A DNA stretch of 64,000 bases from a virus. Position 1 is the stretch's first letter, and each line of letters begins with the position of its first letter. Of the stretch, positions 1 to 6,900 are shown in pieces. The notes under the pieces were generated by a model. That model was not told the origin of the DNA and made no database searches. It saw only the letters and a list, made by a program, of their open reading frames with translations. The DNA lies in IMG/VR virus record IMGVR_UViG_3300017746_000003, positions 1-64,000 of that record; one strand, given 5' to 3'. Made by a program: the position numbers and the translations under genes.

Positions 1-126
1 CCAAGACCTAATTATCAGCATACAATGAAGGCGAATGAAGGTTCACCTAAGACTGATAATGCTACTGATAGTCGTCCTAGAGACTTCCCAGACCAAGCAA
101 CGAATCGACTTGAGAGAACATTATGA
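1..126 (+). CDS. 3' end of an unrecognised protein (partial)
   Basis: Frame 1 is open from the first base to TGA at 124-126. It gives about 41 hydrophilic residues rich in Asn, Asp, Arg and Pro, ending DQATNRLERTL. The 5' part lies outside the window, so no family can be named. Its stop overlaps the start of the next gene by 4 nt (ATGA), the usual translational coupling in this genome, which supports a real gene end. Confidence 0.5.
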   Translation, partial: PRPNYQHTMKANEGSPKTDNATDSRPRDFPDQATNRLERTL

Positions 127-266
127 AGATGTGGGAGACAAAGTGCATTGGGTGTGGTAAGATGATACCAGCGAATCAATGCCCTCAGGTTGGGTGCTAT
201 GTCCCGTCCGAGAAAAAGTACAAAAATTCGTTATGTAAACCTTGTTGGGTTAAGTCAAAAAAATGA
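123..266 (+). CDS. small zinc-ribbon-like protein
   Basis: A 47-residue protein, too short for most gene callers. It has a CxxC pair at Cys8/Cys11 (CIGC), Cys20, Cys25, and a second CxxC at Cys38/Cys41 (CKPC), the spacing of a small treble-clef or zinc-ribbon fold. The rest is basic (Lys-rich end). It starts at ATG 123 inside the previous stop and its TGA overlaps the next ATG, so it is embedded in a coupled operon. A second ATG at 129 is possible. Zinc binding is inferred from the cysteines; the role is unknown. Confidence 0.55.
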   Translation: MKMWETKCIGCGKMIPANQCPQVGCYVPSEKKYKNSLCKPCWVKSKK

Positions 267-775
267 ACATCTTTGTTACAAATGATTCACCATGGATGTC
301 TGCTGCTGTCCTACCAGACAAGCACATTGTCAAGATGCCCTTAGAGACCTGTCAGATGCTTGCTATTGTATGCTCTGACAAGTGGGGGCATGGTTATGGC
401 ACATTGCCTAAGAAAGATGGCACACCCTATGCTACAGAGAAGGGAGCATTCCGTAATCACCCTTGTACTATCTGGGCAAACGAAACTTTAGCAAACACTC
501 GATGGTTGCTTGCTCACGGTATAGCATTATGTGAAGAGTATTTCAATCGATATGGTAAATGCCATACTTGCTTCAAGACTTTACTTGCTGCTGATGAGAT
601 CATTCCTTATGTGAAGTGGGATAATCACACTCCTTTTGTTCGTGCAATGCCAGAGGAGTTTAAGCTTGACGATAGTATCACTACTATTGAAGCATACAAG
701 ATGTACATTGCATCTAAACCATGGGTATCTGACAACTACCTACGACTACCACACCACAAACCTGATTGGGTATAG
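263..775 (+). CDS. conserved phage protein, possibly pyrimidine-dimer DNA glycosylase-like
   Basis: A 170-residue soluble protein. Its N-terminus (MNIFVTND, then DKHIVKMPLETCQML) and middle (NHPCTIWANETLANTRWLL, then CEEYFNRYGK) match a family I recall from many phages, where it is often labelled pyrimidine dimer glycosylase or left hypothetical. The repeated use of conserved His, Lys, Glu and Trp in short motifs suggests an enzyme. It shares 4 nt with the zinc-ribbon gene upstream. The DNA-repair assignment is from memory of annotations, not from a recognised catalytic residue, so treat it as tentative. Confidence 0.5.
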   Translation: MNIFVTNDSPWMSAAVLPDKHIVKMPLETCQMLAIVCSDKWGHGYGTLPKKDGTPYATEKGAFRNHPCTIWANETLANTRWLLAHGIALCEEYFNRYGKCHTCFKTLLAADEIIPYVKWDNHTPFVRAMPEEFKLDDSITTIEAYKMYIASKPWVSDNYLRLPHHKPDWV

Positions 776-779
776 TATA

Positions 780-944
780 ATGGATAAAATTGACACACAA
801 GGCATGAGTCTTCCTGGTAGATCAAAGAAACCAAGTAGATTTGATCCTATGCCTGTAAAGCATCGTACAATCTTCACACCAGAAGAACGTATGGAGTTGA
901 AGCAGATTATCAATGAAGCACTTGACGAGAGAGAACAAGCATGA
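780..944 (+). CDS. small hypothetical protein
   Basis: A 54-residue protein starting at ATG 780, five bases after the previous stop. An upstream extension in this frame (to 636) lies fully inside the previous gene and is unlikely. It is charged, with a basic middle (GRSKKPSR) and an acidic helical end (EERMELKQIINEALDEREQA). It overlaps purS by 4 nt. I recognise no family. Confidence 0.5.
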   Translation: MDKIDTQGMSLPGRSKKPSRFDPMPVKHRTIFTPEERMELKQIINEALDEREQA

Positions 945-1216
945 AGTTTAAAGCATTAGTATTCATCCGTCTACGATCACAGGTAGATGACTCTCCTGGT
1001 AATGCTGTGAGAGATGGTAGTAGACGATTGTCTGAGTTGGACATTAAGAAACTTAGATTAGGTAAGGTCATCGACATTTGGTTAGAAGCAGAGACTAGAG
1101 AGTATGCCGAGAAAGAAATCGAAATGCTTTCTGATCGTTTCTACGCTAACACAGTCATGGAAGATTGGGACTATGAATTGACTGAGATTGAAACTTTTCC
1201 ACCAGGTATTGAATAA
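941..1216 (+). CDS. purS: PurS-like subunit of phosphoribosylformylglycinamidine synthase
   Basis: A 91-residue protein of normal PurS length. PurS joins PurL and PurQ in the complex that converts FGAR to FGAM in purine synthesis. The family pattern is visible: an N-terminal strand (KFKALVFIRLR), then SPGNAVRDGSRRL, then LRLGKVIDIWLEAETREYAEKEIEMLSDRFYANTVMEDW split over the usual positions, and an acidic strand (YELTEIE). Marine T4-like cyanophages commonly carry pur genes, thought to raise nucleotide supply for phage DNA. It is coupled to both neighbours (4 nt overlap upstream, 1 nt downstream). No purL or purQ is in this window, so it probably works with host subunits. Confidence 0.85.
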   Translation: MKFKALVFIRLRSQVDDSPGNAVRDGSRRLSELDIKKLRLGKVIDIWLEAETREYAEKEIEMLSDRFYANTVMEDWDYELTEIETFPPGIE

Positions 1217-1419
1217 TGGATGATTTTAACGCACCAGGATCAAATAAATCTTGGATGGACGATGGATTCAAGAAGTATGCGGTTGAATGGCAACTAGGTA
1301 ATATTGTAAATATATTAGATGCTGAAATCGAACGATGTCATGTTTATAACAGCGACAATCGAGATGAAGTATACAAACAAATCACTATCACATATAAAGA
1401 ACCTCCATGCAAGCAGTAA
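1216..1419 (+). CDS. hypothetical protein
   Basis: A 67-residue soluble, acidic protein (MDDFNAPGSNKSW...). The ATG shares one base with the purS stop, and its end overlaps the glutaredoxin-like gene by 13 nt. A short helical stretch (WQLGNIVNILDAEIERC) is followed by a strand-like end (YKQITITYKE). I recognise no domain; the position between purS and the glutaredoxin-like gene suggests co-expression only. Confidence 0.5.
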   Translation: MDDFNAPGSNKSWMDDGFKKYAVEWQLGNIVNILDAEIERCHVYNSDNRDEVYKQITITYKEPPCKQ

Positions 1420-1643
1420 TTTATTCTAACGGCAGTCAAGAGTGTGAGCGTATGACCGCACTACTTAAATCATTAGGTGGTGAATTCCTAGAATACAAAC
1501 TCAACGAACATTTTACTCAAAGAGCATTTGAAGCAGAGTTTGGATCTGAGGCAACATATCCTCAAGTTGCTATTGGTGCTAAGCATCTTGGTAACATGCA
1601 CGATACACTTCATTACATGAGTGATAAAGGTTTACTAGTGTGA
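1407..1643 (+). CDS. nrdC: glutaredoxin-like protein (NrdC type) with a one-cysteine active site
   Basis: A 78-residue protein of glutaredoxin length. It has the first strand (QAVIYSNG), the active-site turn, a helix (ERMTALLKSLGGEFLEYKL), and the conserved TYPQVAIG segment with cis-Pro, then GNMHDTLHYM. Glutaredoxins supply electrons, for example to ribonucleotide reductase. The canonical CxxC is replaced by S10-Q-E-C13, so only the second cysteine position remains. This would not support the usual dithiol cycle. Cyanophage nrdC genes are common, but the activity here is uncertain. It is coupled to the next gene through TGATG. Confidence 0.75.
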   Translation: MQAVIYSNGSQECERMTALLKSLGGEFLEYKLNEHFTQRAFEAEFGSEATYPQVAIGAKHLGNMHDTLHYMSDKGLLV

Positions 1644-2281
1644 TGGATACTTTAGGAATATTTCCGATACCTATCGCGAAACAAGACAATTTTTTATCAG
1701 AAAACGATTGTATTAGATTAGCAGATATAAGTGCGGCACTTGACTACTATAAAAAAACTACAGAAGCAAAATCATATCGATCAGAAGAACGTAATGTTTT
1801 GGGAAAATATTTCCCAGAACTAAAAACATCAATTGAGTCCTTATTTACTGATTTTGCGTATAACACACTTACAGTAAAACGAACATGTGATTTTAAAATA
1901 ATGGGTTCGTGGTCAACTATGACTCCACCTGGTGGTATGTCGAATAGACATTCTCATTGCAATTCGTTTTGGTCTGGTTGTCTATATTTTGCTGATTATA
2001 CAAATCCTATACTATTTCATAAACCAATATTAAATCAAATTGTATTAGATCAGGATGTAGATAGAACAACACCTGAGCATTCAAATGAAGTAATTTTTGA
2101 ACCTAGTAAAAGATCATTACTATTATTTCCAAGTCATTTGGGACATCAAGTTTCTCTTAACAGAACTAATAAAAATAGATATTCTCTTGCATTTAATATT
2201 TTACCAAATGGTGTATTTGGAATGCATGATTCTACAACAAACATATCTGTGTCAGAATATGATTACTTACAATATGAATAA
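1643..2281 (+). CDS. putative 2-oxoglutarate/Fe(II) oxygenase (Fe2OG_Oxy_5 type)
   Basis: A 212-residue protein. The central motif NRHSHCNSFWSGCLYF carries H103-x-H105, followed by a beta-rich region, then LLLFPSHLGHQVSLNRT with H168 and a basic NKNRYSLAFN strand (R179 as a candidate 2-oxoglutarate anchor). This order matches the phage and bacterial Fe2OG_Oxy_5 group, whose substrates are mostly unknown. I chose ATG 1643, which overlaps the upstream TGA (TGATG). A GTG three bases earlier is also possible. It is the first of six such proteins in the window. Confidence 0.7.
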   Translation: MDTLGIFPIPIAKQDNFLSENDCIRLADISAALDYYKKTTEAKSYRSEERNVLGKYFPELKTSIESLFTDFAYNTLTVKRTCDFKIMGSWSTMTPPGGMSNRHSHCNSFWSGCLYFADYTNPILFHKPILNQIVLDQDVDRTTPEHSNEVIFEPSKRSLLLFPSHLGHQVSLNRTNKNRYSLAFNILPNGVFGMHDSTTNISVSEYDYLQYE

Positions 2282-2284
2282 ATA
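2277..2284 (+). promoter_or_regulatory. possible T4-type late promoter (AATAAATA)
   Basis: AATAAATA overlaps the stop codon of the upstream oxygenase and lies 22 nt before the next ATG. It fits the relaxed NATAAATA late-promoter consensus of T4-like cyanophages and could drive 2307-3643. In AT-rich DNA a chance match is possible. Confidence 0.4.
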
Positions 2285-2306
2285 ATTCGTAAGTGATTAA
2301 AGAAAG

Positions 2307-2576
2307 ATGAAAGCATATCAACTTTCCCAACTATATCAATTTTTAGAAGGAAGTGTTGTACGTATGTACTTCATTCAGGGAATTCCATACACTTTTGATG
2401 AATTGCCATTAATTTTACAAGATCACCCAACTATCCAGACACAAGCACTGGAAGGAAAGGATTGGGATATGGAAGATCTATACAGATTATCATCATATTT
2501 GATGGAAGAAGAAGTACATCCATTAGTATTTGATCTTCAAGTAAACGATAAAACTTTGTTACCTCAAGATGATTGA
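2307..2576 (+). CDS. hypothetical protein
   Basis: An 89-residue acidic protein that starts MKAYQLSQLYQFLEGS and ends in Asp (PQDD). A purine-rich stretch (aaagaaag) just before the ATG can act as a ribosome binding site. It overlaps cpeT by 8 nt, so the two are probably co-translated. I see no recognisable motif, signal peptide or membrane segment. Confidence 0.6.
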   Translation: MKAYQLSQLYQFLEGSVVRMYFIQGIPYTFDELPLILQDHPTIQTQALEGKDWDMEDLYRLSSYLMEEEVHPLVFDLQVNDKTLLPQDD

Positions 2577-3099
2577 AAATTTTTGTAAATGGTTTGAAGG
2601 AACATTCAATAATAAAATACAAGCATTTACATATCCCTCTCGGTATGCCTATATTGTAGTTACTCATCGTAAGGTTAAAGATGGGTGGTTTTATGGTGAG
2701 CAAGCATATTTTAATAAGACACAAAAACCATATCGTCAATTTTTGCTGAATGTAGTAGCAGAAGACACTGGTAATATTGTAGTAAAAAATTACGAAATCA
2801 AAGATAAAAGTCTTCATCTTGGATTTAAAAATCTAGAGAGTCTTTTAAATCTGCCCTTGACACACAAGGCAGGATGTGATACAATATTTGAGTTCAAGAA
2901 TGGGCACTATGCAGGTCGCATCCAACCAGGATGTTCTTGTGTCGTCATGCAAGGCGATAACGAAACCTACTTAGAAAACGTTGCATTTTTGGGCGAAGGG
3001 TGGTATAATGTAGAGGACAAGGGGTTCGACCCTGAGTCAAAAAAACAAGTCTGGGGATCTCAGCACGGATGCTTCTTATTTAAAAAATATGATAACTGA
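2569..3099 (+). CDS. cpeT: CpeT/CpcT-family phycobiliprotein chromophore lyase
   Basis: A 176-residue protein of the CpeT/CpcT fold, which in cyanobacteria attaches bilins to phycobiliproteins. Visible family marks are an early YPSRYAYI segment, GWFYGEQAYF, PYRQFLLNVV, the AGCDTIFEFKNGHYAG block, a Cys-containing turn (QPGCSCVV), NETYLEN, and the C-terminal VWGSQHGCFLFKK. The length is only slightly shorter than cyanobacterial homologues. cpeT is a known auxiliary gene of T4-like cyanophages, thought to act on light harvesting or bilin handling during infection. It overlaps the downstream oxygenase by 11 nt. Confidence 0.88.
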   Translation: MIENFCKWFEGTFNNKIQAFTYPSRYAYIVVTHRKVKDGWFYGEQAYFNKTQKPYRQFLLNVVAEDTGNIVVKNYEIKDKSLHLGFKNLESLLNLPLTHKAGCDTIFEFKNGHYAGRIQPGCSCVVMQGDNETYLENVAFLGEGWYNVEDKGFDPESKKQVWGSQHGCFLFKKYDN

Positions 3100-3643
3100 T
3101 CTTTTTTCATTTAATCAGTTCTTTGTTCAATTTCAAGCACCCAATGCAGATGAATTAACTTCATACGTATTGAACAAAAGTGAAAACTATACTGCTTTTG
3201 ATTGGGCTAAAGGGTGCCAAGTACAAACTATTGCTTGTCCTTGGGAAGAAACTGATCAGTTAATTAAACCATCCATGCAAAAGTTTGGCGAGTCTGTGGG
3301 AAAATCTTTCTCATATACTTTCCATGATCCTTGGATCAATTGTTATGAACGTGGTTCTTATCAAGAAATACATGATCATATAGAAGTAGATTTTGCATCG
3401 GTATTCTTCCCTCAACAGGAAGATGACTTTGGACAATTTTTCTTTTATGATCGATATAACAATTCATTAAAACCTAAATGGAAAAAAATCTTTGGGTTCC
3501 GTACTACATGGACACCACAAGTATCTCCTGGAGATATTATTTTCTTTCCTAGTACAATTCTTCATGGAGTAAATGTTCATCGTAGTGAAAAAACAAGAAA
3601 AACTTTTTCTTGCAATTATTCGTTTGATGAACTTCGTGAATAA
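3089..3643 (+). CDS. putative 2-oxoglutarate/Fe(II) oxygenase
   Basis: A 184-residue protein. YQEIHDHIEVDFASVFF holds H95 and H97 as candidate first iron ligands. SPGDIIFFPSTILHGVNVH gives H159 in the typical distal-His context, and EKTRKTFSCNYSF gives a basic residue for 2-oxoglutarate. The central region (FGFRTTWTPQVSPGD) is the usual jelly-roll turn. It is unrelated in detail to the oxygenase at 1643. The substrate is unknown; co-location with cpeT suggests, but does not show, an auxiliary metabolic role. Confidence 0.68.
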   Translation: MITDLFSFNQFFVQFQAPNADELTSYVLNKSENYTAFDWAKGCQVQTIACPWEETDQLIKPSMQKFGESVGKSFSYTFHDPWINCYERGSYQEIHDHIEVDFASVFFPQQEDDFGQFFFYDRYNNSLKPKWKKIFGFRTTWTPQVSPGDIIFFPSTILHGVNVHRSEKTRKTFSCNYSFDELRE

Positions 3644-3647
3644 TTAT

Positions 3648-3770
3648 GGGGAGTACAAAAGATCTTTCTTATATGAAAGCGCCCCTATACTACAACCTCT
3701 CTAATAGCAGAGGGTAGTAAGGAGGATTGATAAAGAGCGAGTAACCACCTGCATGGTGCATCTTTCTCCT
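3648..3770 (+). ncRNA. candidate structured RNA: three consecutive hairpins
   Basis: Hand folding gives three hairpins. In H1, GGGG 3648-3651 pairs with CCCC 3682-3685, enclosing CTTTC/GAAAG (3664-3668, 3675-3679). In H2, TACTAC 3688-3693 pairs with GTAGTA 3714-3719 and CCTCT 3696-3700 with AGAGG 3709-3713, with a 2-nt AA bulge. In H3, AGGAG 3720-3724 pairs with CTCCT 3766-3770, AAAGA 3732-3736 with TCTTT 3761-3765, and an inner CACC/GGTG has a TGCAT loop. No convincing gene occupies this stretch. It could be a small RNA, a processed tRNA leader or a 3' UTR structure. Confidence 0.4.
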
Positions 3771-3786
3771 AAAATTCTCCTAACAA

Positions 3787-3858
3787 TCCCAAGTAGCTCA
3801 GTGGCAGAGCCGCCGACTGTTAATCGGCTGGTCGCTGGTTCAAATCCAGCCTTGGGAG
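3787..3858 (+). tRNA. tRNA-Asn (GTT)
   Basis: A complete cloverleaf. The acceptor TCCCAAG 3787-3793 pairs with CTTGGGA 3851-3857, with discriminator G 3858. The D arm is GCTC/GAGC, the anticodon stem GCCGA/TCGGC with loop CTGTTAA (anticodon GTT), and the T arm GCTGG/CCAGC with loop TTCAAAT. The 3' CCA is not encoded, so it must be added after transcription. It is the only tRNA I find in the window. It sits just before the giant structural gene, which is rich in AAT and AAC codons, so it may assist Asn decoding. Confidence 0.95.
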
Positions 3859-3891
3859 TTCTTAGTTTACTGAATAGGTAGACGTGATGTG

Positions 3892-3899
3892 TATAAATA
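3892..3899 (+). promoter_or_regulatory. late promoter TATAAATA
   Basis: An exact match to the T4 late promoter consensus, 33 nt before the ATG of the giant structural gene and followed by the same context (AATCAAG) as the late promoter at 59250. In T4 such sites are read by the gp55 sigma factor; the same is assumed here. Confidence 0.8.
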
Positions 3900-3932
3900 A
3901 ATCAAGGAAAACGACAATAAGCTCGGGTAGTT

Positions 3933-6900
3933 ATGCCGCTAACAAGACTTGATAACTTGTATTCAAGTAAGACTGGAAAATACCTCTATGTATCTCCAGA
4001 TGACTTTAATGCTACTGATGAACTGAACAACCGAGGAAATTCACCTTTACGTCCATTTAAGACGATTCAAAGGGCATTTATCGAAGTATCAAGATATTCA
4101 TATCTACCTGGAGCAAATAACGACAGGTTTGACCAGTTCAGCATCATGTTGATGCCAGGTAATCACTATATTGATAACCGCCCAGGTCTTGTAACAGAAA
4201 CTGCAGTAGAAGCAAGATATTTTGATGCATCTAACCTCCTGAGAGCGAATCGTCAGGAAGTTATTGATCGTGGAGTAGCAGAAGTATCAGTACAACATCC
4301 AGATTTTTTCTATCCTGGTGATCCACAAACAGGTGCATGGTCTCGTTATAAGGACGCATATCGTCTGATTCAGAAGAACAGAGAAGAGATCATTGATAGA
4401 TCTGCTGCTGAAATTTCTGTTCAACACCCTGATTTTGTATACCCTAATGATGCTGCTACTGGTGAGTGGTCTAGATTTAATGATGGATATAATCTCATCC
4501 AAAGAAATAAAGATCTGATTGCACAAGATGCATTCGATCATATGGATGCTATTATTCGTCCTGATCCTGTACCTCCTGGTTATAACTCTGGTAGTTGTGT
4601 TCGCGACATCAAGTTCTTGATTGATGCTATCTCACTTGATGTTAAGCAAGGTGGTGGTAACAAGTATACTAGAAAGTATATTACTAATTACTTTAATGAT
4701 GCTGGTACTGATTGGGTAGGAAGCAGAGTTTCTTATACTCCAACTGACGCAGCATACAATCCCGCAAATGGTAGCACTACAATTACCTTTGCTAATGATC
4801 ATAACATTGCTGTTAATGATAGAGTATTCCTAGAAGCAGGTGCTTTGTCGTTCACTTGCGACATGGATGGTGATCAAGCAGTTAAATCTTATCCTCGTTC
4901 TGGTATTGATCCTGGCGCAATTAAAGGATTCTCTGTAACTCAGACTACTAATAATACTATCACATTCAATGGTGGTGTTTCTGGTCCTAATAAGTATTTC
5001 CAACCATCTGCTGCTACATATGATCCTGCAACTGGTGTCATGGAAGTCACCGTTGGACAGCATGGTCTAGGTGTTGGTCGTGGTGTTGTTCTAGAAGACA
5101 ACTCCTTTACATTCACTTGCCTAACTGATCCTACACAACCTAAGACATATCCACGTCCTGGTAGTGATCCTTTCGCTGGTAAGTCTATTTCTATTGCTAG
5201 TGTTGGTTCTACATCACATACAGCAACTGATGCTCCATACGATGCAACAACTAACATTGTTACCCTAACAGTTGCAAATCATGGATTCTCTACTGGAGAT
5301 TACATCAAGATTGAAGACAACTCTTTGGAGTATACATGTGTCCTAGATGGCAATCAAGAGACTAAATCTTATCCTCGTCCTGGTATTGATTATCCATCAG
5401 GTCGTTGGTTGGATATCACGGTTGTTGATGCAAATACAATTACAATTGATGTAGGACCTTCCGAGTATACTGGTGCTCACACGTTTGTTGGTGGAACTGG
5501 TGCTTTTGAACGTCAAGATGGTACGTTTACAATTAACGTTGGTACTTCTTCTGATACATCAGCTCATACATTTGTTAGTGCAACTGCTCAAGCAATTAAG
5601 CACGAACCACAATCTACACATGCATTCGTTAGTGCATTAACAAATGGTCTTGTTCATGATGCAACCAGTGGTCTTCGTGGAGAAGAAGTTTCTGCATTGA
5701 CTGCATTTGCTAAAGCAATTGAGTTGATGAAGTCAGCAATGACTAATAACTTCACTTCTGCATCATCTCCTGGTAATGAGTATAAGGATCTGACAGTAAC
5801 TCCTGGTGAAGCAGTTTATGGTGATGGTAACGGAGTAGTTGCTAACACTTCTGTTAATGCCTGTACTGATATTCAGAACATGGTGGATACGCTATATGCT
5901 ATCGTTGATACAATTTTCGATGATGCAAATCTAGCAGCAAACAATGGTACTTTCCTACTCAGTTCTCTTCTACCTGCAGAAACGAGTTCCACAATTCTCC
6001 CTGATGGCGAGATCAAGTGTAAGCGTGACATTGGTCAATTTGTTGACGCTATTGCCCTTGATGTTCATGAAGCAGGTGGAAACGTATATACGAGAAAACT
6101 TGCACAAAATTACTTTGATGAGTCTGGAACTAACTGGGTTTCTAATGGTCTCCAAGGTGAAACTGCTGAGTCACTGACTGCATTTAACTTTGCAATCGGT
6201 GAGATGAAGAAAGCGATTACTAATCAGCTTTACTTCAAAGATTCTGGTCCTAATGGTATCACTCCTGGTGATGCTATCTTTGGTAACACCAACAACCCAC
6301 AGGAAAACCTACAATCTGGTAACCCTGCTGCATGTGCTGACGTTCAGTCTGCTATTGACACATTGGGTGCTATTGTTATCACTGCTGTTACTGACGAGAA
6401 TCTTTCACAACTTCCCGCAGAAACAATTTCTACCCAAGTCTCTACTGGTCATGCTAAGTGTAAGCGTGATGCTGGTATCATTGTTGATGGTTTGATTGAT
6501 GACCTAGGAACTGATGGTAATGCTAACACCATTACTAACACTAAAGCATATTTTGACCGCTTCGGTAATCCAATTTCTAATGGTCTTCTAGGCGAAGAAG
6601 CAGAATCTGTCACTGCATTTAGTGCTATTGGTTATTGGGCAAAGAGAGCAGTTACTAACAGATTGTTTGCTAAAGATCTGACAATCTCTCCTGGACCTGC
6701 TATTGCTGGTGCTAATACTCCTGTAATTCCTTTTACTGGATCTGGCAATCTAGCAACATGTCAAGATGTTCAGGCAACTATTGATACATTGATCACGATT
6801 CTAACTGACGTTATTTCAGTCGGAAATCTTGATGATCTATCAGCTGTTAAAGTTACTGGTGTTCTTCCTTCCTTTAATTACAATAGAGCATTGGAAGAGT

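Noticed and set aside
2431-2817. Minus-strand open frames, including 2431-2817, 8676-8936, 12000-12293, 21006-21356 and 34455-35060
   Set aside because: They lie fully opposite well-supported + strand genes, have low-complexity or hydrophobic composition set by the opposite strand, and no promoters or ribosome sites.
3674-3718. 14-codon frame from ATG 3674
   Set aside because: Very short, overlaps the H1 and H2 stems, no ribosome site. The pairing explains the sequence better than coding.
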